Source: CAYSLU01 sp964431965
Lineage (GTDB): Bacteria; Verrucomicrobiota; Kiritimatiellia; CAIKKV01; CAYSLU01
DNA: 29,025 nt
Direction: 5' to 3'
Assembly: GCA_964431965.1 (NCBI GenBank)
Contig: CAYSLU010000072.1
Span: 1-29,025, forward strand
Position numbers and translations under genes: made by a program. The stretch's first letter is position 1. Each line of letters opens with the position of its first letter. Of the stretch, positions 1 through 8,341 are shown in pieces. The notes under the pieces were generated by a model. That model saw nothing but the letters and a program-made list of their open reading frames with translations, was not told the DNA's origin and did no database searches.

Positions 1-145
1 TGCAGTGGTAGTAGCCCGCCCCGTCCGCTTTGATCCGTGCCCGTCGCATCGTCTCTTCTCCCTTCGGCGGGGCTATCCCTTCGCCCCCAACTCACATAGA
101 AGAAGCAAACTCGACGGCTTTCCGAAAATATGGCGACAGGTTGTC

Positions 146-183
146 TGTCCCCAATGGCTGTGTCCCCAATGGCTCCAATGGCT
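146..183. repeat. 15-bp tandem repeat, about 2.5 copies
   Basis: Two adjacent copies of TGTCCCCAATGGCT plus one base (146-160 and 161-175) are followed by a partial third copy, CCAATGGCT (175-183). The repeat directly follows the hairpin GACAG-GTTGT-CTGTC at 135-149. The 9-mer ATGGCGACA at 129-137 also occurs in both arms of the palindrome near 11.9 kb, so the region may be the remnant of a dispersed repeat. That link is inference. Confidence 0.75.
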
Positions 184-242
184 AAGGATTAGGGCCGCCC
201 CGGGACCCTCGCTTTTGGCTCGTTGCGCGGCGTGGCGTGATG

Positions 243-248
243 TAGATT
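243..248 (+). promoter_or_regulatory. Possible -10 element for the GNAT gene
   Basis: TAGATT matches the sigma-70 -10 consensus at four of six bases. It ends 10 bases before the ATG at 259, and no Shine-Dalgarno sequence lies between. Transcription from here would give a very short leader or none. No good -35 lies at 16-18 bp spacing, so the call is weak. Confidence 0.3.
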
Positions 249-258
249 ACGCATCCTG

Positions 259-795
259 ATGAAGGCACCCCCATATACCGTTCGGAACGCCGGCTTTGAG
301 GACGCGGAGACGATTTTCGGCTTGGTGAAGTCCTATCCGGAGGAAGTGCTCGCGCGGCCCATCAGCGACATCGTCGAGAACATCGACCGCTTTCTCGTCT
401 GCGAGGTGGACGGAAAGGTCGTCGGGACGGTTTCCTGGCAGATCCTGCCCGAAATCGGCCTCGCGAAGCCGCCGTCCGTCGAGATCAAGTCGCTCGCGAT
501 CCGCCGCACCTGCCGGAAGATGGGCCTCGGATCCGCGCTCGTGCAGGCCGCGATCCGGCGGATCCGGAAGAGCCATCCCGCGCAGATCATCGTGCTGACC
601 TTCGCCCCGGAGTTCTTCCGCAAGATGGGGTTCCGCGAGGTGCCCAAGGAGACGCTCATGCACAAGCTGTACATGGGCTGCATGAACTGCACGAAGTACG
701 ACTCGCCGTTCACCTGCCCCGAAGTCGCGATGTGCCTCCCGGTCCATGTTCCGACGGGGAAGAAAGCGCCGCGCTCCGGAGGCCGTCATGGCTAG
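259..795 (+). CDS. GNAT N-acetyltransferase, short N-acetylglutamate synthase-like
   Basis: This encodes a 178-residue single-domain GNAT acetyltransferase that would transfer the acetyl group of acetyl-CoA to an amine. The acetyl-CoA-binding motif A is visible at about residues 77-93 (SLAIRR, then RKMGLGSAL, fitting R-x-x-G-x-G). It is followed by a strand and the usual FFRKMGF segment near 119-125. The C-terminal tail carries four cysteines (141, 144, 153, 159) around a segment ending CPEVAM. From memory, a similar Cys-rich tail is seen in short ArgA-like N-acetylglutamate synthases, so a role in the first step of arginine synthesis is a reasonable inference. The substrate cannot be proved from sequence. 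The start is the first ATG after a TAGATT hexamer, with no obvious Shine-Dalgarno. The stop overlaps the next gene by 8 bp, indicating translational coupling. Confidence 0.85.
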   Translation: MKAPPYTVRNAGFEDAETIFGLVKSYPEEVLARPISDIVENIDRFLVCEVDGKVVGTVSWQILPEIGLAKPPSVEIKSLAIRRTCRKMGLGSALVQAAIRRIRKSHPAQIIVLTFAPEFFRKMGFREVPKETLMHKLYMGCMNCTKYDSPFTCPEVAMCLPVHVPTGKKAPRSGGRHG

Positions 796-1936
796 GAAGA
801 TCCTCATCGGGCTGGCGATCGCCCTGGTCTCCCTCCTCTTCGTGGCGCAGGTGCTGCTCACGCGCTGGCTTACGGCCGAGATCCACAGCCGGATCGTCCC
901 CCGCCTGGAGCGGACGCTGCGCGTGGCGGTGGGGATCGGCGAAGCCGGCGTGGGCATCTGGGGCGGACGGCTGAAGCTTCTGGGCGTGCGACTTGGGAAC
1001 CCGGACGGCTTCAGCCAGCCCGACCTGCTCACGGCTCGCAGCATCAGCGTCAACGTCGGGCTGCTCGACCTCTTTCGTCGGCGGGTCAGCCGGATTGAGT
1101 CCGTCCGGTGCAAGGACCTGGTGCTCACCATCGTCCGCAACTCGGACGGGCGGGTGAACGTGCGCGACGTCGCCGCCGCGGCCCGATCCGGCGCGGCGCG
1201 GCCCGGCGATGCCGGGGAGGGGCGCGCGGAGCCTGCGCCCGAGCCGACGCTCCCCGCCCCGGAGCCCGTGCGCCAGACGGTGGTCGACAGCCTGGGCGCC
1301 GACCTGCGGGTATCCTACACGGACGAGCGGGTCGCCGAGCCGTTCACGCTGGTCATGGACTTCCGGCTGGATGCGCGCAACATCGCGGACTTCGAGGACC
1401 CGGCCCGGCCGTCGGGCGCGCTGCGCCTCACCGGCCATCTGGCCTCCGATCCCAATCGCCTGGTGGCGGACCTGCGCGGGAGCATCGCCCCGCTGGCCGA
1501 CCCCGAGCGTCCCAGCTTCGACCTGATGGGCAGCGTGTCCGCCGTCGACCTCAGCGCGTTCCCGGAGGTGGGCCGGCGGAACGGGATTTCGTGCGATCCG
1601 TTCACGCTGGGCCTGAGCCTCGTGTGCACGAACGGCGCCTTCGATGAGAGCCGGTCCGTGCTGACGCTGTATCTGCGCAACGTGCGCTTCGACGGCAAGA
1701 CGGCCAAGCGGCTGGGCGGCCTGCGGTCGATCCCAACCCTCACGGTTCCGATCCCGGTCAGCGGTCCCCTTCGCGATCCGCAACTCCGCTGGGAGGAGGG
1801 GCTGCTGCAGGCGATCCTTCAGAGCGCGAGCTCGGGCTGGGGGGCGCTGCTGGGCCGGATCGCCGGCGGGACCAACGATGCGGCCGACGTGGCCCGGGCG
1901 CTTGAGGCGGCGCGGCCGAAGCCGGAGAGCGAGTAG
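788..1936 (+). CDS. AsmA-like inner-membrane-anchored envelope protein
   Basis: The product is a 382-residue protein with one N-terminal membrane anchor (about residues 5-22, preceded by Arg and Lys) and a soluble extracytoplasmic part. Residues about 50-120 show the pattern typical of AsmA/DUF748-type proteins: a GxxxWGG-like start, an 'NPDGF' turn, then 'ARSISVNVGLLDLF', a run of short beta strands and 'SDGRVNV'. AsmA-like proteins are long beta-rich structures anchored in the inner membrane and linked to phospholipid transport or outer-membrane assembly. This one is short compared with E. coli AsmA (about 600 residues). A proline- and alanine-rich insert lies near residues 138-160. I chose the ATG at 788 because an upstream in-frame ATG lies deep in the GNAT gene and adds only a basic tail. 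The gene ends 10 bp before dnaE. Confidence 0.75.
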   Translation: MARKILIGLAIALVSLLFVAQVLLTRWLTAEIHSRIVPRLERTLRVAVGIGEAGVGIWGGRLKLLGVRLGNPDGFSQPDLLTARSISVNVGLLDLFRRRVSRIESVRCKDLVLTIVRNSDGRVNVRDVAAAARSGAARPGDAGEGRAEPAPEPTLPAPEPVRQTVVDSLGADLRVSYTDERVAEPFTLVMDFRLDARNIADFEDPARPSGALRLTGHLASDPNRLVADLRGSIAPLADPERPSFDLMGSVSAVDLSAFPEVGRRNGISCDPFTLGLSLVCTNGAFDESRSVLTLYLRNVRFDGKTAKRLGGLRSIPTLTVPIPVSGPLRDPQLRWEEGLLQAILQSASSGWGALLGRIAGGTNDAADVARALEAARPKPESE

Positions 1937-1946
1937 GCGAACACCC

Positions 1947-4900
1947 ATGTCCGGCGAGAACCATCCATTCGTCCACCTGCACCTCCACACGGAGTACAGC
2001 ATGCTGGACGGCGCCTGCCGGGTCGACAAGCTGATCGAGGCGGTCCAGCAGCGCGGCATGACCGCCGTGGCGATCACCGACCACGGCGTCATGTACGGCG
2101 TCATCGACTTCTACAAGGCCGCTCGCGCCAAGGGCGTGAAGCCCATCATCGGCTGCGAGGTCTACGTGGCGAAGGGCAGCCGGCACGAGCGGCGCTCGGA
2201 TGTCGGCAGCTCCCACTCGAACCACCTGGTGCTGCTCGCGGAGAACGAGCGCGGTTACCACAACCTCGTGCGGCTCGTGTCCGCCGCCCATCTGGAGGGG
2301 TTCTACTACAAGCCCCGCATCGACAAGGAGCTGCTCGCGCAGCACAGCGAGGGGCTCATCGGCCTGTCGTCCTGCCTGAAGGGCGAGGTGGCCGAGCTGG
2401 CCGTGGAAGGCGACCTGAAGGGCGCGGAGGCGGCGGTCGGCGCCTACTCCGACATCTTCGGGAAGGACCGGTTCTTCCTCGAACTGCAGGACCACCGGAT
2501 ACCGGACCAGCGGAAGGCGAACAAGGAGCTCGTCACGCTGGCGCGCCGCATGAAGCTGCCGCTCGTGGCGACGAACGACGTGCACTATCTCCAGCAGGGG
2601 GACGCCGAGGCGCACGAGGTGCTGCTCTGCCTCCAGACGCAGACCGTGATGAGCGACCCGAAGCGGATGCGCTACGCCACGCAGGAGTTCTACCTGAAGA
2701 CCGGCGCCGAGATGTTCGAGCTCTTCCGGGACACTCCGGAGGCGCTGCGCAACACCGTGGAGATCGCCGAGCGCTGCAACGTCACGCTGAAGTTCGGCGA
2801 GCCGCACTTCCCGACCTTCCAGGTCCCGGAGGGGTACGACCAGAAGCGCTATCTCATGAAGCTCTGCGAGGAGGGCATCCGCGCGCGCTACGGCGTGGCC
2901 GACCTCGAGCAGCCGAAGAACGACGGCGAGCGCGAGATCGTCGAGCGCTACCGCTACGAGCTGAGCGTCATCGAGAAGACCGGCTTCCTCAACTACTTCC
3001 TCGTCGTCTCGGACTTCATCGCCTTCGCGCGGCGGAGCAACATCCCGGTCGGGCCCGGCCGCGGGTCGGGCGCCGGCAGCCTCCTCGCCTACGTGCTCGG
3101 CATCACCGGGGTCGATCCGCTGCGCTACGGGCTGATCTTCGAGCGCTTCCTCAACCCCGAGCGCGTATCGCCCCCCGACATCGACATCGACTTCTGCCAG
3201 ACCCGGCGCGGGGAGGTCATCGCCTACGTGCGCCAGAAGTACGGCACGGACAACGTGGCCCAGATCATCACGTTCGGCACGCTCGGGCCGAAGACGGTGA
3301 TCCGCGACGTCGGCCGCGTGCTGGAGATTCCCTACGGCGAGTGCGACCGCTTCTCGAAAATGGTCCCCGAGGATCCGAAGATGACGCTCGAGCTGGCACT
3401 CGAGCAGAATCCGGAGTTCAAGAAGACCTATGAGACCAACGAGAGCTGCAAGCGGATTCTGCAGTACGGGCTGGTCCTGGAGGGGCTCAACCGGAACGCC
3501 GGCACGCACGCGGCCGGCGTCGTGATCGGCGAGAAGCCGCTCGTCGAGATCATCCCGCTCACACGCGACAAGGACAAGGAGATCATCACCCAGTTCGCGA
3601 TGGAGCCACTGCAGGAGATCGGCCTGCTGAAGATGGACTTCCTGGGGCTCAAGACGCTCACCGTGATCCAGGAGGCGGTCGATCTCATCCGCCGGAACCT
3701 GGGCGTCGACCTCGACATCGACCGGCTGCCCATGGACGACGCGCCGACCTACGAGCTGCTCCAGCGCGGCGACACCGTCGGGGTGTTCCAGCTTGAAAGC
3801 GGGGGGATGCGCGACCTCATCCGGCGCGTGGGCGTGGACCGGATCGAGGACCTGATCGCGATGATCGCGCTGTACCGGCCGGGCCCGATGAACATGCTCG
3901 ACGAGTATGTGAGCCGCAAGACGGGCAAGGCCGAAATCCACTACGACCATCCGCTGCTGGAGCCGATCCTGTCGGAAACGTACGGCGTGATGCTCTACCA
4001 GGAGCAGGTGCAGAAGTCGTCGAACGTGCTCGCCGGCTACTCGCTGGGGCAGGGCGACCTGCTGCGGCGCGCGATGAGCAAGAAGAAGCCCGAGGAGATG
4101 GAGGCCCAGCGCGGCATCTTCGTCAAGGGCTGCGAGAAGACGAACAAGATCCCGAAGGCGAAGGCCGAGCGGATCTTCGACATGCTCGCCAAGTTCGCCG
4201 GCTACGGGTTCAACAAGTCGCACAGCACGGCGTACGGCGTGGTCGCCTACCAGACGGCCTACCTGAAGGCGCACTATCCGGCCGAGTTCATGGCCGCGCT
4301 GCTCTCAAGCGAAATGGGGAACGCGGACAAGCTCCCCGTCTTCATCAACGAGGCGAAGGAGATGGGGCTCGAGATCCTACCGCCGGACGTGAACGAGAGC
4401 GGGGTCCGGTTCCGGCCCCAGCCCGGGGTGATCCGGTTCGGGCTCGCGGGCGTGAAGAACGTGGGCGAGGGCGCCGCCGCCGCCGTGGCCGGCGAGCGGG
4501 AGCGCGGCGGGCCGTTCCGGGGGCTTGTCGATTTCTGCGCGCGGCTCGACGGCCAGGAAGTGAACAAGAAGGTCATCGAAAGCCTCGTCCGGTGCGGCGC
4601 GTTTGACGGCGCCCACTCCGATCGGGCCCGCCTGTTCGCCGGAATCGACTTCGCCATGGGGCGGGCCGTCTCGGCGCTGCGCGACAAGGCGTCCGGCCAG
4701 GGGAGCCTGTTCGACGCCCCCGGCGGCGGGGCGGACCATCCGCTCACGGACAACGAGCTGCCGAAGGCCGAACCGTGGGACGAGAGCGTCATGCTCACGG
4801 CCGAGAAGGAGCTGCTGGGCGTCTACATGAGCGGGCACCCGCTCAGCCAGTTCACGACCCTGCTCGACACGTACCAGCTAACGAGCGTCCAGAAGCTCGC

Positions 4901-5459
4901 CGAGCTTCCCGAGGGAACCGCGACCCGGGTCGGCGGCCTGATCGGCGACCTGGTGGCCAAGATCACGAAGAAGAAGGAGAACATGGCGGTCCTGCGCCTG
5001 GAGGATCTCGACGGCAGCGTCGAGGTGGTGGTCTTCCCGGACGCGTACCGCGAGTTCGCTCCGTGCCTGGTCAAGAACGCGGCCGTGCTCGTGTGCGGCG
5101 AGGTGATGAAGAAGGACAGCGCCATCTCGGTCCGGGCGATGGAGATCTATCCCCTGGCGGATGCCCCGAAGCACTTCGCCGAGCGGATGAGCATCCATAT
5201 CCCGGCGGCCCAGTCGGCCGAGGGCCGCCTGGAGCGGCTCAAGGACATCCTGCGGATCCACCCGGGGCCGACGCCCGTGGTGATCTGTCTTGAGTTCCCG
5301 TCCTCGGAAAAGGTATTCCTTGATACCGAACGCGCGCTGTGCGTGACGGCCTCGGACACCCTGATCCACGAGGTTCGGCACTTCCTCGGCGAAAACAGCG
5401 TGTACGTCGCCGTGAATCGGAACGCGTGCAAGAAGAACCGCAGCAACCGGGCCCGGTAG
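1947..5459 (+). CDS. dnaE: DNA polymerase III alpha subunit (DnaE)
   Basis: This is the replicative DNA polymerase catalytic subunit, 1170 residues, close to the 1160 of E. coli DnaE. The N-terminal PHP domain begins with VHLHLHTEYSML (residues 9-20) and continues with an ITDHG motif and NDVHYL. The metal-binding residues appear kept, so a PHP proofreading exonuclease, as in Thermus DnaE, is plausible. The polymerase core shows GPGRGSGAGSLLAY, the catalytic pair in PDIDIDF (Asp 411 and 413) and the third aspartate in KMDFLGL (Asp 564). GFNKSHSTAY follows further on. An OB fold lies near 990-1033 (RVGGLIGDL to VEVVVFPDAY). The start at 1947 gives the family-typical N-terminus. A longer frame from 1878 would overlap the upstream gene with an unrelated Arg-rich tail. 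It is followed after 29 bp by the GYF/coiled-coil gene. Confidence 0.98.
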   Translation: MSGENHPFVHLHLHTEYSMLDGACRVDKLIEAVQQRGMTAVAITDHGVMYGVIDFYKAARAKGVKPIIGCEVYVAKGSRHERRSDVGSSHSNHLVLLAENERGYHNLVRLVSAAHLEGFYYKPRIDKELLAQHSEGLIGLSSCLKGEVAELAVEGDLKGAEAAVGAYSDIFGKDRFFLELQDHRIPDQRKANKELVTLARRMKLPLVATNDVHYLQQGDAEAHEVLLCLQTQTVMSDPKRMRYATQEFYLKTGAEMFELFRDTPEALRNTVEIAERCNVTLKFGEPHFPTFQVPEGYDQKRYLMKLCEEGIRARYGVADLEQPKNDGEREIVERYRYELSVIEKTGFLNYFLVVSDFIAFARRSNIPVGPGRGSGAGSLLAYVLGITGVDPLRYGLIFERFLNPERVSPPDIDIDFCQTRRGEVIAYVRQKYGTDNVAQIITFGTLGPKTVIRDVGRVLEIPYGECDRFSKMVPEDPKMTLELALEQNPEFKKTYETNESCKRILQYGLVLEGLNRNAGTHAAGVVIGEKPLVEIIPLTRDKDKEIITQFAMEPLQEIGLLKMDFLGLKTLTVIQEAVDLIRRNLGVDLDIDRLPMDDAPTYELLQRGDTVGVFQLESGGMRDLIRRVGVDRIEDLIAMIALYRPGPMNMLDEYVSRKTGKAEIHYDHPLLEPILSETYGVMLYQEQVQKSSNVLAGYSLGQGDLLRRAMSKKKPEEMEAQRGIFVKGCEKTNKIPKAKAERIFDMLAKFAGYGFNKSHSTAYGVVAYQTAYLKAHYPAEFMAALLSSEMGNADKLPVFINEAKEMGLEILPPDVNESGVRFRPQPGVIRFGLAGVKNVGEGAAAAVAGERERGGPFRGLVDFCARLDGQEVNKKVIESLVRCGAFDGAHSDRARLFAGIDFAMGRAVSALRDKASGQGSLFDAPGGGADHPLTDNELPKAEPWDESVMLTAEKELLGVYMSGHPLSQFTTLLDTYQLTSVQKLAELPEGTATRVGGLIGDLVAKITKKKENMAVLRLEDLDGSVEVVVFPDAYREFAPCLVKNAAVLVCGEVMKKDSAISVRAMEIYPLADAPKHFAERMSIHIPAAQSAEGRLERLKDILRIHPGPTPVVICLEFPSSEKVFLDTERALCVTASDTLIHEVRHFLGENSVYVAVNRNACKKNRSNRAR

Positions 5460-5488
5460 CCCGGCTGGGACGCTCGTTCAACGGACAC

Positions 5489-8341
5489 ATGGCCGACAGC
5501 CTCCAGCAGAAGCCCGCCGCCGATTCGTGGTTCATGCGTGACTCGGAGCGCGTGACCTATGGGCCCGTCCCGCTCGCGACGCTGCGCGCCTGGGCGGAGC
5601 AGGCCCGAATTGGGCCCGACTACGAGGTGTCGACGGACGGGGTCGCGTGGCGGCCGGCGCCGAGCGTCGCCGACCTGCACCTCGAGTGGCTGGTCGAACT
5701 GCCCGGTGGCGCGACGGAGGGGCCGTTCCACCTGCGCGCCATCCAGGAGCTGGCCCGCGACGGGAGCGTCACGCCCGACACCCGAATCCGCCATGCGGTT
5801 ACCCGCGTGTCCGTGGAGGTCAAGGGGATCGAGTCGTACCTGGCGGCCAAGGCCTCGCACGCCCCGCCGGTCCATCCGCCGGCGCGGCCGGCTGCACCGT
5901 CGGCTCCCGCCGCCCCCGCCCGTCCTCCATCGCCGCCGCCCCGGCCCGCCGCCGCTCCGGCTGCAGCTCCTGCGGCTGCAGCTCCTGCGGCGCCCGCGCG
6001 CCCGACAACGCCGGCCGGGCCATCGGCAGCCGACCTCGAGGCCGTGCGCGTGCAGCTGAAGAAGGCGGACGCGGAGCTTCAGGCCGTGCGCCGCCAGTGC
6101 GAGTCCGAGCAGTCCGCCCACGCCGAGACCCGCACCCGCCTCGCGGGCCGGGAGCGCGAGCTCGCCGTCCAGGTCGAATCGCTCGGCCGGGAGGCCGCCT
6201 CGCTCAAGGAGGCGCTCGACCGGACGCTCGCCGTGCAGCGCGACAACGAGGAGGAGCACCGGCGGCTTCGCGCGCGATATGAGGCGGAGACCCGCAGCCT
6301 GGGCGAGCAGATCGAGGAGATCGCGCGCATCAAGAGAGACGCGGTCCTGAGCGTCAAGCAGGCGGTCGAGCAGCTCAAGGGGGAGTCGCTTGCGGCGTCG
6401 GGCCAGCCCGACGCCGGCCTGGCCCGACGGATCGCGGACCTCGAGCGCGAGACGCAGCAGCTTACGGCGGCCGCCGCCGCCGCGCGTCGCCAGCAGGAGG
6501 AGATGGACAGCCAGTACCGCCAGCTTCAGGAGCGGTACGGCGCCGAGTCGCGCCGGCTGAGCGACCAGGTGCTCGAGATCACGCGGGAGAAGCTGGAGGC
6601 GGTGTGCCGGGCCGATCAGGCGGCCGAGGAGCTGAAGAGCGAGCGCACCATCCGGATTGGACAGGCGGCTCAGGCGGAGTCGCGCGAGGCATCCCTGCAG
6701 GCCGGCCTCGAGGACCTGCGCCGGGAGAAGCAGCAGTCGATCGCGCAGGCGCAGGCCGCCGCCGAGCGGCTGGCCCGGGCGGACGAGAGCGTGCGCGGCC
6801 TTCAGGCTCGCGCGGAGCAGGCCGAGCGTGACGCCCAGAGCCGGGCCGGCCAGCTGGCGCTGGCCGCGCCGCGCGAGCAGGAGCTGCGCGTCCAGGTTGA
6901 CGCGCTGCTTCGCGAGCGTCAGGATGCGGCCCGCGCCGCGACGGAGCATTCGGTGCGTCTGGCCGAGGCCGGGGAGCGGGAGCAGGCTGCGCTGGCGCGT
7001 GCGGAGCAACTGGCCCGCGAGCGTCAGGAGCTCGCGCGGCGGATGCAGGAGCAGGCGGCGCTGCTGGAGACCGAGCGGCTGGCGCGGGGCGAGGCGGCGG
7101 CGCGGAGCGAGGCCCGGGAGCAGGAGCTCGGCCGCCGCCTCGCCGAGCTCGAGCACGACGCCCGGGCGCGCGGAGCCCAGCTGAGCGCGGAGCGTCAGGA
7201 GCTGGCGCAGCGGGCCAGCGAGCTGGCCGCCGCGCTCGACATCGAGCGGATGGCGCGAGCCGAGGCCGAGGCGAGGCGCGACGCGCTGGAGAAGGAGCTG
7301 GGGCGGCGGTGCGCCGAGTTGGAGCAGGTGGCCGAGCAGCGGGCCGGGGCGGCCGCGGGCGCCCGGCGCTCGCTCGAGGAGCTGCAGGCGGAGTTCGGTC
7401 TGGCGCGCGATCGCCACGCCAACGAGCTGCGCCAGCTGCGCGAGCGCGGCGCGATGGAGGCGGAGCGGATGGCCGTTCGGACGGCGGATCTGGAGCGCGA
7501 GCGAGAGGAGTCCGCGAGGCGGCGCGACGAGCTCGCGGCGGCCTTGAAGGCCGAGCAGGCGGCCCGCGCCGAGGAGCAGGCGCGGCGCGAGGCGGCGGCC
7601 CGGGATCTGGCCCAGCAGCTGCGCACGCTGGAATCCGAGGGGCGCGGGAACGCGGCCGCGATGGAGCAGGCCCGGCGGGCGCTCGAGGAGTCCGAGGCCG
7701 CGCGCCAGCAGGCCGTGACTGAGGCGTCCGAGCGCGAGAAGGCCGCCCGGCGCGAGATCAAGGACGCCGAGCGGGAGCGCGACACGCTGCGGGCGGAGCT
7801 GAAGCGGTCCGAGGAGAAGCTGGCGCTCTGGCAGGGGCTGCCGCCCAACCCGGTCAACTGGATCGAGGGCTCGGCCGGCGGGCCGCAGAAGCCCGATGCG
7901 CGGCTGATGGAGCAGCTGTCCTTTCTCGAGCAGGAGCTGCGGAATGCCGAGTCCCACCGCGACGAGGCGCTCCGGGAGCTCGGCGCGCGCGAGCAGGAGT
8001 CCGACGCCGCGCGCAACCAGGCGAGCCAGCGGGAGCAGGAGCTGTTGCGGCGGATCGAGGAACTCGGTGGCAAGCCGCCGAAGGAGCCCGCCAAGCCCGC
8101 CGCCGGCTCGCCGCCGGCCGGCGAGCGGCCGGCGCCGGATCCAAAGGGGGCATGGAAGCAGGACCCCGGCCGGACTCTGATGGACTTGGAGAAGCAGGCC
8201 CGGGAGGATCTCCTGGCGTGGCAGCGTATGCAGCAGAGGGGCGGGAAGAACGGAGCCTTCCGGATCCGGAACACGCCGCCCCGCCCGGAAGGGCCGCAGG
8301 ACGAGCCGGCAGGCCCTGAACCCGAAAGCACAGAAGAATGA
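5489..8341 (+). CDS. Tandem GYF_2-domain protein with very long coiled coil
   Basis: This is a 950-residue protein of unknown function. Residues 14-60 resemble a GYF_2/DUF4339 domain: WF at the start, then YGPVPLATLRAW and a closing WRPAPSV. A second, more diverged copy follows at about 66-118 (EGPFHLRAIQELARDGSV). Such domains are small peptide-binding modules. A proline- and alanine-rich linker (about 124-180) leads into a coiled coil of roughly 640 residues rich in Glu, Arg, Ala and Gln. Within it, related segments start near residues 511, 568 and 671. The tail is proline-rich and charged. No signal peptide or membrane segment is visible, so it should be cytoplasmic. The start at 5489 puts the first GYF domain near the N-terminus. 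An upstream in-frame ATG lies within dnaE. The stop shares ATGA with the next gene. A scaffold or structural role is inference. Confidence 0.8.
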   Translation: MADSLQQKPAADSWFMRDSERVTYGPVPLATLRAWAEQARIGPDYEVSTDGVAWRPAPSVADLHLEWLVELPGGATEGPFHLRAIQELARDGSVTPDTRIRHAVTRVSVEVKGIESYLAAKASHAPPVHPPARPAAPSAPAAPARPPSPPPRPAAAPAAAPAAAAPAAPARPTTPAGPSAADLEAVRVQLKKADAELQAVRRQCESEQSAHAETRTRLAGRERELAVQVESLGREAASLKEALDRTLAVQRDNEEEHRRLRARYEAETRSLGEQIEEIARIKRDAVLSVKQAVEQLKGESLAASGQPDAGLARRIADLERETQQLTAAAAAARRQQEEMDSQYRQLQERYGAESRRLSDQVLEITREKLEAVCRADQAAEELKSERTIRIGQAAQAESREASLQAGLEDLRREKQQSIAQAQAAAERLARADESVRGLQARAEQAERDAQSRAGQLALAAPREQELRVQVDALLRERQDAARAATEHSVRLAEAGEREQAALARAEQLARERQELARRMQEQAALLETERLARGEAAARSEAREQELGRRLAELEHDARARGAQLSAERQELAQRASELAAALDIERMARAEAEARRDALEKELGRRCAELEQVAEQRAGAAAGARRSLEELQAEFGLARDRHANELRQLRERGAMEAERMAVRTADLEREREESARRRDELAAALKAEQAARAEEQARREAAARDLAQQLRTLESEGRGNAAAMEQARRALEESEAARQQAVTEASEREKAARREIKDAERERDTLRAELKRSEEKLALWQGLPPNPVNWIEGSAGGPQKPDARLMEQLSFLEQELRNAESHRDEALRELGAREQESDAARNQASQREQELLRRIEELGGKPPKEPAKPAAGSPPAGERPAPDPKGAWKQDPGRTLMDLEKQAREDLLAWQRMQQRGGKNGAFRIRNTPPRPEGPQDEPAGPEPESTEE
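5961..5990 (+). repeat. Perfect 15-bp tandem duplication in the Pro/Ala linker
   Basis: CTGCAGCTCCTGCGG occurs twice in direct succession (5961-5975 and 5976-5990), encoding repeated Ala/Pro residues of the linker. Identical third-codon bases suggest a recent slippage event, so linker length may vary between strains. Confidence 0.9.

Larger units (their letters stand above)
1..258. other. Non-coding left edge with short repeats
   Basis: I see no convincing gene here. An open frame at the left edge has low-complexity composition and no family resemblance. The stretch holds a small hairpin (GACAG/CTGTC, 135-149), 2.5 tandem copies of a 15-bp unit (146-183) and a weak promoter-like hexamer just before the first gene. 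Confidence 0.6.

Noticed and set aside
1758..4274. An 838-residue open frame on the minus strand over dnaE
   Set aside because: High-GC codons leave the opposite strand free of stops. Its composition (His, Arg, Leu, Val-rich, low complexity) matches no family, while dnaE on the other strand is certain.
5961..5990. CRISPR-like or regulatory repeat
   Set aside because: It is a two-copy, spacer-free tandem duplication inside a coding sequence.
5147..7957. A 936-residue minus-strand open frame opposite the coiled-coil gene
   Set aside because: It is a Leu/Arg/Gly-rich antisense shadow of Glu/Arg/Ala codons. The + strand has an unmistakable heptad pattern and GYF-like domains.
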